64,000 nt of DNA from Zeugodacus cucurbitae (GCF_028554725.1 NC_071670.1:47812501-47876500), one strand, 5' to 3'; counted from the first letter of the stretch, positions 47,915 through 58,900 are shown. The notes: generated from the sequence alone by a model not told the origin. A program made the numbers and translations.

Positions 47915-48320
47915 ATCAGAACAATATGGCGGTCGCTTTTTTGGCAAATTCTAAAATTACGAATCTGATGTCGGTTTTTCAAAATTCAAAATGGCGGACG
48001 CAATATGGGGAATTTTTAAAATGTGTCCGCCATATTGGTACGCGGTATCTTGACTTTTTAAAAAGTAGCGTCAAATTCGAAATCAGCGGGAACTCCCCTA
48101 GAACCCCCGAGGTACGAGTTTCCGTAATTTTGAATTTAGAAAAACTGGACTGGATTCGTAATCCGTGACCCTTCAAGTAGCGAGTTTCAAGCGGATCCGA
48201 TGAATTTTAAAACTCGCTGTCCGCCATGTTGTTTATCTAAGGTTATGTCAAAAAAAAATTGATCTGATAGGGTTAAGACCCTCAGGACATAACAATTTAT
48301 TTTTGTGTGGCTGTGTTATT
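47915..48320 (-). mobile_element. CACAGCC-end repeat, family N, copy 2
   Basis: Ends TTTTTGTGTGGCTGTGTT, inverse of the start of copy 1. Interior holds repeated ATGGCGG/CCGCCAT hexamers, ATGTCGGTTTTTC, CCCCCGAGG and GGATCCGATGAATTTTAAAA. Left limit approximate. Confidence 0.65.
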
Positions 48321-48559
48321 AATACTAATAAAAATAAGAAAAAAATAATTTTCTAAATCTGAACCTTAGAGAAAGGTTCAATGTAGAATCCAAAACATTT
48401 TTTTTTAATTTACGTTTGAATTTACGTTTTACATATTTGAACAAAGGTACTTTCGGAAAAAAGTGGAGAAAAACAACTCCGACTTTGGTAAGTTCATCAA
48501 TTATCTGGTTGAATTTTATTTCTGTGTTCAAACGCCCAGAGGAAAGGGTTACGGCCAAC
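48321..48559. other. AT-rich spacer
   Basis: Nothing seen. Confidence 0.3.
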
Positions 48560-50007
48560 TTAAGAGGGTCATTCCATGTGACGGCCTGTTTTTTTAGTGA
48601 TTTTTTAGAATTTTTTTTCTACGACCAGTAAATAGATAGAACCTTAAGTTTATTATCATTTATTGACATATATTTCGACAGTTAAATATAAATTTGAAGC
48701 TAAAACAATTGTGTAAAACATGAGTTACAGCGTTCTGAACACCCAACTCAAAAAAATAGGGTCGTGGAGGAACCACGATTCCGGCTGATTGGTTTATAGG
48801 AAACAAAAAAAGTTAGCGCCGTTTTAATCTGTAAGCTTAAAAGTATAGAACGCACTACGAACAAGTGAATATAACAAAAATTGGACTTTTGGTAGACATT
48901 GGAAAAAAAATTGCAAATTTTGCATTTTTATCGGTTTTTTGCTATAATAAATCGAAGTTTTTGGAATTCCATGTTCCACATTCCAGGCGTTTACATGTGC
49001 TGAATGTACCCTACAAATTTCAAGTCATTCAGTCAAGTCTTTTTTGAGATACGATAGAGGAATGTAGAAATGTTTGAAAGACACCGTTTTGAGAAAAATG
49101 GGTTCAAAGTTTCCAGCTACCAACTAAGCGCTTCGGACAACTCCGTCTTCTAACTGATGTATACGACTTCGAATTTCTGGAAATCAATCTACTACAGTAT
49201 TCTAGACATGTTAAGGAGTTATATACACTTAGAATTTTCAAAAAATCGATTTTTTTTAAATTTCATTTTCTTAATGTACATATATTTAAGAATACACACA
49301 GAAAATTTCATATCGTTCCGGTGAATATTTTCAAAGTTACAAGCAAAATGATAAATTTGAAAAGGCGTTTCAGAGTGCTTGGAAGTAAAAGGTCCAAACT
49401 TTAAACGCGTTTTTCTCAAAATGGTCTTTTCAAAGTCGGTGACCAACATTACTCGAAAACGGCTAGACGGATTAGTCTCAAATTTTAACACGACCTTCTT
49501 AAATATATTTTTTAGGAATTAATCGTAGATTTTTTCTCTCCGTTAAATATTTTTTTTTATAAACAATTTAAGGCCGAAATTTCGGTGAAAAATCGATTTT
49601 TTTTTTTTGAGAAACCGCCATTTTGTCAAAAAATTTTATTTTGCTTATTCCTTCGATTAATTACTAGATTTAACATTATTTTAAGGAAATCTGTTTGGTT
49701 TTTTAATTTCGGATGATCCAGTTCCGAGATATAGTGGTCACCGCAAACGTCTTTTTTGAGAGGAGCTCCTGGAGATCAGCTGTAGCTCTTTTTCAAATAA
49801 ATATTTTTACTAGTACTAAGTCTTAAAATACAGTTAAAAGATACCATAATATGTGTATAAGTTTTTGGATCAATAAATTAAAAAGTTTTCTCAGAAAAAA
49901 TTCTGGAAAATTCACTTTTTTTTCGGCCGTCTAACTGTATATAACCCCTTAAGTAAGCAATTTATGATAAAAAAATTTTCAGCCCATCACATGGGATAAC
50001 CCCTTAC
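48560..50007 (-). mobile_element. TTAA-type MITE, family T2, copy d, host of a nested insertion
   Basis: Minus orientation. Ends: TTAAGAGGGTCATTCCATGT at the left, CATCACATGGGATAACCCCTTA at the right side (read as pieces). Interior in reverse order matches copy b (CGACCAGTAAATAGATAG, GAACACCC, AACCACGATTCCGGCTG, GCTTCGGACAACTCCGTC). At a TTAA shared with copies a and c it is split by element T3. Confidence 0.8.
49215..49948. mobile_element. TTAA-type element T3, nested in T2 copy d
   Basis: 734 bp. Outer ends GGAGTTATATACA and, inward from the right, GGGGTTATATACA, flanked by TTAA at 49211-49214 and 49949-49952. Sister T2 copies have a single CTTAACA at this site, so the insertion point and duplication are defined. 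The interior (AACGCGTTTTTCTCAAAA, GGTCACCGCAAACG) relates it to T4 and T5. No coding capacity. TA duplication with ends beginning A is an equal alternative reading. Confidence 0.85.
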
Positions 50008-50089
50008 TAAAATTGAAAATTATTACTAAAAAAAGATCGACAATTTAAATTGTATATATAGCTTACGTTACTACAGCAACATGATTTTA
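50008..50089. other. Short AT-rich spacer
   Basis: Nothing seen. Confidence 0.3.
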
Positions 50090-50760
50090 TATTGAATTTC
50101 TTGTGGGAGAAGTCTACGTCTTCATCATGATATAAAACAGACATAAGCACACCACATTAACCAATTTTTGTTGAAGCTATCAACGCTGCCAAACCATAAT
50201 AAGCAACACTCCTACACACCACAAGCAGCAAGCGCACATTGTCTCCACCGACATAAACTTACAAGGACCAACACTCAAAGAAGGGGTACCACGAATGAAT
50301 AACGGCTTCACATGACACATAAGCCGGATATAAGCGGTAATATTGTTTTGTCGTCATATTTACGAGTGCATTTACAGCTATTTATACTGGCTTTTTTACT
50401 GCGCTGTGTGTCTTTTTGCACTCAAGTATTGAAGTATAAGTATGTTTCATGGAATTTTTCAGCAAAGTAATGCCACACAAAAAAACCAAAACGCACATAC
50501 GACTATGGTATTTGTTGCAAGCGAAAGAGTGTCAAAGGAAATTGAATTTCTCACACATGTTAAACAAGTAATGCGAAATAGGAAAAGGGATAAGGGAAAT
50601 ACTTGTGTATTTGCTATGAAATTTGATTAAGTTTAAATAAGTAAATAGTGTAATAAATAACTAAATAAATGTGCACATACACTATGTTTGTAGCAACAAC
50701 AATAAGGTGCGGGCAAAATACTAACATAAATAAACATATATGAATAATTCAAAGCTTGGA
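50090..50760. other. Unique island 14
   Basis: Apparently single-copy with CA-rich blocks at 50190-50290. A 62-codon frame (50442-50630) has no domain. Confidence 0.35.
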
Positions 50761-50945
50761 CTGCATGAGTGTAACATGGCTTGTTGGGAAGTTAAGCTCC
50801 AGTTGGTATATAGTAGCACTGGTTCTGGTTACTGAACTAGTACAATATGAATGAGATCTAACTGGTGCGACATGGATATGAAGAATATCTAATATTCCAC
50901 TCTGTCTAATAAAACGGAATTTAATATATTTTCAGAAAATATCTT
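50761..50945. other. Spacer before RTE copy 2
   Basis: Nothing seen. Confidence 0.3.
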
Positions 50946-52577
50946 TTATGGAGGGAACACTTCTCCGACCTGCTCAATGGCAGTGAAAGTACAACACCAG
51001 GAGATGGCGAACCCGATTCCCCAATCGATGACGATGGAATAGATGTTCCATTACCCGACCATGAAGAAATTCGAATAGCAATTACCCGCTTGAAGAACAA
51101 CAAAGCGGCGGGGGCCGATGGATTACCGGCCGAGCTATTCAAATACGGCGGCGAAGAATTGATAAGGTGCATGCATCAGCTTCTTTGTAGAATATGGTCG
51201 GAAGAAAGCATGCCTGACGATTGGAATCTTAGTGTGCTCTGCCCAATCCATAAGAAGGGAGACCCCACAATCTGCGCCAACTACCGTGGTATAAGTCTCC
51301 TCAATATCGCATATAAGGTTTTGTCGAGCGTATTGTGTGAAAGACTAAAGCCCACCGTCAACGAACTGATTGGACCTTATCAGTGTGGCTTTAGACCTGG
51401 AAAATCCACAATGGACCAGATATTCACCATGCGCCAAATCTTGGAAAAGACCCGAGAGAGAAGAATCGATACTCACCATCTTTTTATCGATTTTAAAGCT
51501 GCCTTCGATAGCACGAAAAGGAGCTGCCTTTATGCCGCGATGTCTGAATTTGGTATCCCTGCAAAACTAATACGGCTATGTAAGCTGACGTTGAGCAACA
51601 CCAAAAGCTCCGTCAGGATCGGGAAGGACCTCTCCGAGCCGTTCGATACCAAACGAGGCTTCAGACAGGGTGACTCACTATCGTGCGACTTCTTCAATCT
51701 ATTGCTGGAAAAAATAATACGAGCTGCAGAACTAAATAGAGAGGGTACAATCTTCTACAAGAGTGTACAGCTCCTGGCGTATGCCGATGATATTGATATC
51801 ATCGGAAGCAACAACCGCGCCGTTTGTTCTGCGTTTTCCAGACTAGATAAAGAAGCGAAGCGTATGGGTCTGGTGGTGAATGAGGACAAGACGAAATATC
51901 TCCTGTCATCAAACAAACAGTCGGCGCACTCGCGTCTTGGCTCCCACGTCACTGTTGACAGTCATAACTTTGAAGTTGTAGATAATTTCGTTTATCTGGG
52001 AACCAGCATTAACAACACCAACAATGTCAGCCTTGAAATCCAACGCAGAATCACTCTTGCCAACAGGTGCTACTTTGGACTGAGTAGGCAATTGAAAAGT
52101 AAAGTCCTCTCTCGACGAACCAAAATCAAACTCTATAAGTCGCTCATTATTCCCGTCCTGATGTATGGCGCTGAAGCGTGGACGATGACAACATCCGATG
52201 AGACGACTCTTGGGGTTTTCGAGAGAAAGGTTTTGCGCAAGATTTTTGGTCCTCTAAACATTGGCAACGGCGAATACCGCAGGCGATGGAACGATGAGCT
52301 GTACGATTTATACGACGACATTGACATAGTTCAGCGAATAAAAAGACAGCGGCTACGCTGGCTAGGTCATGTTGTACGGATGGAAGAAAACACTCCAGCT
52401 CTGAAAGTATTCGATGCAGTACCCGCTGGAGGAAGCCGCGGAAGAGGACGACCTCCACTCCGGTGGAAAGACCAAGTGCAAAGTGACCTGGCTTCACTTG
52501 GTGTTTCCAATTGGCGCCAAAAAGCAAAAAGGAGGAATGAGTGGCGCGCTCTGGTGGATTCGGCTATAATCGCTTAA
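50946..52577 (+). CDS. RTE reverse transcriptase domain, open frame
   Basis: An unbroken frame of about 540 codons from the truncation point to TAA at 52575-52577; there is no native start, the first credible residues are LWREHF at 50946. Numbering from the TTG at 51090, motif A Asp is residue 134 (FIDFKAAFDS) and the YADD catalytic pair is residues 231-234 (51780-51791). Also visible: NNKAAGADGLP, CPIHKKGDPT, FRPGKST, GFRQGDSLSCDFFN, a C-terminal domain with YGAEAWTM and RLRWLGHVVRM. In an 88-residue stretch read against copy 1 I count about five differences. The endonuclease domain is missing, so although catalytically complete in the polymerase it is not an autonomous element. Confidence 0.9.
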   Translation, partial: LWREHFSDLLNGSESTTPGDGEPDSPIDDDGIDVPLPDHEEIRIAITRLKNNKAAGADGLPAELFKYGGEELIRCMHQLLCRIWSEESMPDDWNLSVLCPIHKKGDPTICANYRGISLLNIAYKVLSSVLCERLKPTVNELIGPYQCGFRPGKSTMDQIFTMRQILEKTRERRIDTHHLFIDFKAAFDSTKRSCLYAAMSEFGIPAKLIRLCKLTLSNTKSSVRIGKDLSEPFDTKRGFRQGDSLSCDFFNLLLEKIIRAAELNREGTIFYKSVQLLAYADDIDIIGSNNRAVCSAFSRLDKEAKRMGLVVNEDKTKYLLSSNKQSAHSRLGSHVTVDSHNFEVVDNFVYLGTSINNTNNVSLEIQRRITLANRCYFGLSRQLKSKVLSRRTKIKLYKSLIIPVLMYGAEAWTMTTSDETTLGVFERKVLRKIFGPLNIGNGEYRRRWNDELYDLYDDIDIVQRIKRQRLRWLGHVVRMEENTPALKVFDAVPAGGSRGRGRPPLRWKDQVQSDLASLGVSNWRQKAKRRNEWRALVDSAIIA

Positions 52578-52613
52578 AGCGGTTCCTACGCCAAATATAT
52601 ATATATATATATC
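50946..52613 (+). mobile_element. RTE-type LINE, copy 2, 5'-truncated, (TA)n tail
   Basis: Joins the element at the LWREHFS codons (compare 15270-15290 in copy 1), so it is about 310 bases shorter at the 5' end than copy 1. After the stop come a short 3' UTR (AGCGGTTCCTACGCC) and a (TA)n tail at 52594-52611 rather than (GAA)n. No target duplication was found; copy 3 follows directly. Confidence 0.88.
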
Positions 52614-53637
52614 TCTTTGTCGATTTTAAAGCTCCTTTCGACAGCACGAAAAGGAGCTGCCTCTATGCCGCGATGTCTGAATTTGGTATCCCTGCAAAAC
52701 TTATACGGCTGTGTAAGCTGACGTTGAGCAACACCAAAAGCTCCTTCAGGATCGGGAAAGACCTCTCCAAGTCGTTTGATACCAAATGAGGTTTCAGACA
52801 GGGTGACTAATTATCGTGTGACTTCTTTAACCTGATGCTGGAAAAAATAATTCGAGCTGCAGAGCTAAACAGAGAAGGTACAATCTTTTATAAAAGTGGT
52901 CAGCTGCTGGCGTACGCCGATGATATTGTTAGTTCTGTTAGTTCTGCTTTTTCCACTTCATAAGGAAGCGAAGGTGGTTAACGAGGACAAGACGAAATAT
53001 CCCCTGTCATCAAGCTAACAGTAAACGCACTCGCGTCTTGGCTTCCATGTCACTGTTGACAGTCATAACATTGAAGTTGTAGATAATTTCGTCTATCTGG
53101 GAACCAGCATTAACAACACCAACAATGTCAGCCTCGAAATTCAACGTAGAATCACTCTTGCCAACAGGTGCTATTTTGAACTGAGTTGGCAATTGAAAAT
53201 CAAAGTCCTCTCTCGTCCAACAAAAACCAAACTCATCATTCCCGTCCTATTTTATGGACGATGTCAACATCCGATGAGGCGACACTATGAGTTTTCGAGA
53301 GAAAAGTTTTGCGGAAGATTTATGGTCCCTTAAACATTGGCAACGGCGAATACTGCAGAAAATGGAATGATGAGCTTTACGATTTATACGACGACATTGA
53401 CATAGTTCAGCGAATAAAAAGACAGCGGCTACGCTGGCTATGTCATGTTGGACGAAATGCTCCAGCTCTGAAAGTGTTCGATGCAGTACCCGCTGCAGGA
53501 AGCCGAGGAAGAGGGACACCTCCACTCCGATGGAATGACCAGGTGGAGAAGGACCTGGCTTCACTTGGCATTACTAATTGGCGCCAAACTGCCAAAAGAA
53601 GGAACGAATGGCGCGCTGTTGTGGACTCGGCTATAAC
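52614..53637 (+). pseudogene. RTE-type LINE, copy 3, heavily decayed
   Basis: Begins in the motif A segment (LFVDFKAPFDSTKRSC) immediately after the tail of copy 2 and ends at the last codons before the normal stop (VVDSAIT), so both ends are truncated. It carries a TGA in place of the CGA of TKRGF (52787), a loss after the YADD block (52913-52935), a stop in the SSNKQ region and a deletion in the YGAEAW region near 53255. The C-terminal piece reads on from MRKIYGPLNIGNGEY to 53637. It is clearly older than copies 1 and 2. Confidence 0.88.
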
Positions 53638-54130
53638 CCCAAGAGAGTACAATGGGAGGGAATGGGTTAAGAAAGTAAGCCCATTAATTCAATCAAACCT
53701 GAGCAGTCGTTACATTACATTTTCGATGTTGCCAGATCTACTTGATAAAGTGATTCATTTTTTATGTAAAATGATGGTAAGACGACACTTCGGAGATGAT
53801 TACTAGAACCGACTGTGGTGAGAACATTCCATAATTCATTAAATTCAATTGAATAACTTTCTTTTTAGAGATAATCGTGTTTCTTGTAGTTATCCACCCC
53901 GATTGCCATGACTTGTATTTTGCTAAGAAGAAAAAAAAGGCGACTGGAAACCATAGGAAACATTGGATATATCCCGTGTGGATTAGACATCGAGGGAACT
54001 GGCAACCAACTGGTCCTGCAAAAATCGATTATGACATGGACGAAGAAGTATGATCACGACCATTCCAGATTCCAGTTTCTAAATTCATCTCCAAATTTGC
54101 GAAGTTCAAACTTGAAAACTCTTTAAAATT
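53638..54130. other. Spacer after RTE copy 3
   Basis: The frame of copy 3 runs on to 53806 but the sequence after 53637 is not RTE-like. Nothing else recognised. Confidence 0.35.
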
Positions 54131-55122
54131 ATATCCAGTAGTTGATCTAGTTTTTAATTAGTTCATTCCTAATAGGTCCGACAACCAAATCAAGTCTTAC
54201 AATTCCACACCGTAAAACGCTTTCACTTCGTTGCCCCACCAGTGCCAGCTGGCTATAATAAGTTTTGCTGTTATTGTTGTTATTATTGTTATTGTGTCTC
54301 TGACCAAAGTTGCTATTTATTGTGGACAACTAGTCGTGTTTTCGTCTTTACACACCGAGTCAGCTCGGTTGTGAGTGTGTGTGCGTGTTTGCATTGGTTT
54401 GCGGTTTGTTAATGCCTGTCCTCGACGGTTTTCGGTTATTTTGCGACAACAAACAAATACAAATGACAGACGTTACTACCACGTTACAATATGCTTTACC
54501 GTTGTTGCAGCAGCTGTGCATTGCAACTCCTGATTGGAGTTTTGGAGTTGGCGTTGGCGCTGCCGTTTCACTCCAACGGCACTGGCCAACGGCAACAACG
54601 CTCGGTTTCGATTTCGATTTCGCATGCAATTTGCGGTTCATTGAATCGGAAGTTTTCCCATTTAACTTAAGCCTCTTTAACAAACAATTCTATGACCAAA
54701 ATTATTGTACACTTTGTATGCATATTATACCCAAGTGTGTACGTGAGTATGTTTGTATGTGTGTGTGTGTGCCGACAAGAAGGTGGAAATATATGTATGC
54801 CTGTAAGTATGCGGCATTCATAAGCCTCCATACCTGTATATGTATACAGTTATTCAGGTGTACTGTTTCATTGCAGCCAGTTGCCCGATTCACTCACCTG
54901 GTTAATAATACTAAAACTATTAAATATTCATGTGGACGTTCTGCGCCCAAACACACAATTGCACAGCGATACATACCCGTGCCAGAGCTTTGGTTTATTT
55001 TTGTATGCTCTGTGTCGGAAATATGTTATTACTTATGTGTAATAATTATTATTATTATCCGTATTTCATTGCTATTTCTTGGTAAAGAATTGGAAAGAAG
55101 GATGGAATATTCAAGAAGTTAA
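54131..55122. other. Unique island 15 with a 247-codon open frame
   Basis: Apparently single-copy DNA. The frame 54379-55122 is the longest non-transposon frame in the window. Its product has several hydrophobic stretches (e.g. residues 1-20, and an Ile-rich run near residue 225) and a TG-microsatellite-encoded VCMCVCVP string. I recognise no domain, and the opposite strand is open as well at 54360-54683. A real gene is possible but unlikely. Confidence 0.25.
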
Positions 55123-55342
55123 TTGGGAACTCAATGACAAACATTATCTGTAGAAGTGAAAAAATGTAATTTTTTTCTTTTATTATTGTAATTGAATTTG
55201 TTGAGCTTATGGAATAGTAGCCTTCAAATCAAGTGTAAAATTATTTTTTTGCAATGGAGAAACAAAAATTTAATTAACGATGCCTGTGTGATCTATCCGT
55301 AAGCAATATCTAAGCAAATTACTTGACCAAATTTCAGATATT
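55123..55342. other. AT-rich spacer
   Basis: Nothing seen. Confidence 0.3.
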
Positions 55343-56476
55343 TATACTCTCGCAACAAAAGTTGCTAAAGAGAGTATTATAGTTTTGTTCACATAACGGT
55401 TGTTTGTAACACCCAAAACTAAACGAGTTAGATATAGGGTTATATATACAAAAGTGATCAGGGTGAAGAGTGGAGTTCAAATTCGAATGTCTGTCTGTCC
55501 GTCCGTCTGTGCAAGCTGTAACTTGAGTAAAAATTAAGATATCTTGATGAAACTTGGCACACTTATTTCTTGGCACCATAGGAAGGTTGCGAAAACCGAA
55601 AACACATAAAGTCCCATAACTAAGCCATAAATAAAGCTATGGAAATAAAATTTGGTATGAAGGATCGCATAATGAAGGGGCATATTTGGATGTAATTTTT
55701 TTGGGGAAGTGGGCATGGCCCCCCCAAATCGGTTTTTTGTATATATCTCGCAAACCAATAGAGCTATATAAACCAAACTTTCTGCAGTTGATTTTTTCAG
55801 CCATTTCTCTATACAGTCCAAAAATGACAGAAATCGGATAATAACCACGCCCCCCTCCCATACAAAGGTTAGGATGAAATTTACTAAAATTGGGTTAACT
55901 CACTAACCAAAAACGTCAGAAACACTAAATTTCACATAAGAAATGATTTTTATAAATTTTTTTTACAAAATGGGCGTGGCGTCGCCCACTTATGGGTCAA
56001 AAAACATATCTCAGGAACTACTCGACCGATTTCAATGGAACTTGGTTTGTAATAGTTTCCTTACATCCCAATGATGTGTTGTGAAAATAGGACAAATCGC
56101 TTCACAATCGAGCCTACTTCCTATATACCAGAACTTTGAAGACGATCTGGATCGCTTACTTTACAATATATAAAGTAAGCACTAGTGAAGATATCGGTGC
56201 AGAGCTTTGCACAAATACTATATTTATAGTGGGGCAGCCCCATTTTAAAAATCGCCGAAATCGGACGATAGGTTTTTAAGGCCCCATACATCGAACACGA
56301 GGGACTCGGTGCTTCTAACCTAATATTATGGTTTCCAACTTTCAATGGACTTTATACAATATATATGACGAATATGTGGGTCATATTGCGTATTATTAAT
56401 ATAAATAAAGTTAAATAAATAAATTGGGAGAGTATAAAATGTTCGGTTACACCCGAACTTAGCCCTTCCTTACTTG
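55343..56476 (+). mobile_element. DINE-1/Helentron-like element, copy H4
   Basis: 1134 bp, sense orientation. The 5' hairpin is best preserved here: ATACTCTC-GCAAC-AAAA-GTTGC-TAAA-GAGAGTAT. Microsatellite GTCTGTCTGTCCGTCCGTC at 55490-55508. 3' inverse repeat GGGAGAGTATA, GTTCGGTTACACCCGAAC hairpin and TTAGCCCTTCCTTACTTG end at 56476. Several small deletions relative to H3, including one after TGGCACC at about 55575. Confidence 0.78.
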
Positions 56477-56950
56477 TTTTATGATATTTTTATTTAAACG
56501 TGAAAGACCTTCGTTTTATTGGTTACGTATCTTATAAAATACTAAAAATATCGCGCCAAAAACTTTTTGCGCACTATCTCCCAAAGAACAATGTTAGCAA
56601 TAATAAATAAAATTTCGTAAACGATTATAAAAATAGAGTTAGATATCTAGGAAATCTAACAAAAGTGGGCCCATGGATAAAACATTATATAATTTCGCAT
56701 AAAAATTAATGAATTGGTCCATTTTGACTTACATGCCATAAACTAATTTACATGTACCATGTAAACATGTTTAACATTAAAGAAACCGTAGTGAAACTCT
56801 TATTAAATCTCATAGTTGAAAATTTCGTTTAATAACACTGTACAGAAAAATATTATCCATTGGATGAAACTTATTTTTTCGGGTGATTATGTATAAGGAA
56901 ACCCCAACCAAGCAATATTTTGAAAAATTATTTCAGTATCTATCGATATA
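56477..56950. other. AT-rich spacer
   Basis: Nothing recognised; ends in TA, the target dinucleotide of the next element. Confidence 0.3.
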
Positions 56951-57981
56951 AAGGGTTTTTCAATAGGACGCTACAAAAGTAGACCCTTAGGGACAGCAAA
57001 CGAAATTTCTCTTCAGTAAGGTTTGCCATTTCATCATGGAAAGATATAAGATCGAACAACGAGTCGAAATTATTAAAATTTACTACCGAAATTCGGAGTC
57101 AGTGTTCTCAACTTTAAGAGCGCTTCATACAATTTATGGTCGTCATAATCGTTCTGTCAGAAAAAATGTGAATCCACAGGCACAGTACAAAATGTTCACG
57201 TGCCAGTGAGACAAAGAAATGCCCGTAGTGTCGAGAATATTGCTGCCGCAAGCGCATCAATTACGGAAGACCCAAATCGGTCTCTCACACGTTGTTCTCA
57301 AGAGTTGGGCATCTTTGTGACGTTGTTGTGGCGAAATTTTCGAAAAGATCTTGGTCTACATCCTTACAAGATCAAATTGACGTAAGAACTGAAGACGGTT
57401 GACCACCAGAATCTTCGTATGTTCGTGAATCAGGCTGAGCAACAAAATGATCCGGATTTTCTTCGAAAAATCATCTTCAGCGATGAGGCTCATTTCAGGC
57501 TGAATGGCTTCGTTAATAAGCAAAATATGAGTTATTGATCAGGCAGTAATCCACACGTACTCCATAAGTCACCATTGCAACCCGAAAAAATAACGGTTTG
57601 GTGCGGTTTATGGGTTTATGTGCCGTAATTGGATCGTATTGATGATCACGTCCGTGATGATCAAGAGCGATAACCGAACATTTTTTGTCCGAATTGTATG
57701 ATATGGACATAGGCAATATGTGGTTCCTACGACGACGACGCCACAAACCATACAGCGAATGTCACAATCGATTTATTGAAAATCAAGTTTGGTGAACGTG
57801 TTATCTTACGAAAATTGGGTTCAGCGTCTGGACTTCTACAAGCGTACCCTTGGCAGCCATGGAAACGAAATCGAGTTCCTTATGTATGGCATCGAATGTA
57901 CTTTCACAGGAATAAAGAATTTCATTGATATCCCCTAACTTTTTTTGTTTTGTTTTGTATCGCTCTTATTGAAAACCCCAT
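56951..57981 (+). mobile_element. rosa-like mariner R3, both ends present
   Basis: 1031 bp. Left end AAGGGTTTTTCAATAGGACG, right end read inward ATGGGGTTTTCAATAAGAGC; the first 25-30 bases match with few changes. TA at 56949-56950 and 57982-57983 flank it. The length is a few hundred bases short of a full mariner because the region around the last catalytic Asp is deleted. Confidence 0.85.
57036..57905 (+). pseudogene. rosa-like mariner transposase, degenerate
   Basis: Starts MERYKIEQRVEIIKIYYRNS at ATG 57036. It continues through the helix-turn-helix region (IYGRHNRSVRKNVNP, RSLTRCSQELGIFV) to FSDEAHFRLNGFVNKQN with the first catalytic Asp, the NPHVLHKSPLQPEKITVWCGLW block and a frayed YMWFLRRR region where the middle Asp should be. 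It then jumps to ENWVQRLDF-like sequence (WVQRLDFYKRTLGSHGNE). Stops include TAA at 57381-57383 and TGA at 57537-57539. The CDLTPLDYF block kept by R1 is missing here. R1, R2 and R3 together cover most of the family, but none is intact. Confidence 0.82.
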
Positions 57982-58900
57982 TACAAAAACTTTTTAAAAG
58001 ATTTTTGATTCTTACATTGAATTACACATAATTGCTAATTGCATTAAGTAACGGTATACTTTCTGTGACACAATTTACTTGTCCATATATTTCAGCATTC
58101 TTAGAAATGACAAATCGTTATATTTAGTTTAATCAATTTTAAGTTTTTTAATTAGTTTCGTTAAGATGTAAAACTTTGGAAACAAAAATAAATATTACTC
58201 TAAAGAATTAAACCCAACATTTTATTGCTTTCTTTTTGCTTTCGAGAGGTCTTTCTTGAACTTCGTGGCTTTAAAGTATCTTGTATTAGTGAAATATAAT
58301 TAATATATTATAAAATCCAAAGTATCTTCGAAATAATATATTTATAAATACAAATATAAATATAATAAATGTTATGAACTTACCTTAAAGGCAAACTATG
58401 TGAAACGACAAGGAAAATCTAAAAATGAAAGAAAAGTAACTAATTAAAGTTAAATTCAGTAAAGATTCAACAATAAAAAAATGAGTAAAATATCAACCAT
58501 ATCGCCAAAAAGCTAGAAGAAGAAGAAGTATAAGATAACAAAATAAATTTGTAAATTTAAATTGAAAAATTTTAGAATAATGAAATTTTGTCAAGTGAAT
58601 ACAGAAACGAAAATATTCTAGCAACATTGATTTCTATTCATTTGATAAATCCATTAAGATCTTTAACCTATATTTCTCACAGGAAACCTGAACTAAGAAA
58701 ACAATTTTCTTCTTTAATTATCACCAATAAAATACGCATTAAAGTTCATTAAATACGCTATACAATTCCGTCGAGTTAATTGTAACAGCGCCCAATACTC
58801 TACTGGTGTAACAGGCTGAAGGTAGAAATATGATCAATACAGGTAAAACACTTCTATAATACATTTATTATGAGTTCTTACATTATAGCTAGATAAGAGC
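57982..58900. other. AT-rich non-coding DNA
   Basis: Nothing recognised. Confidence 0.3.

Noticed and set aside
48321..48558. Minus-strand frame of 77 codons as a gene
   Set aside because: AT-rich spacer composition (Lys/Phe-rich product) with no motif.
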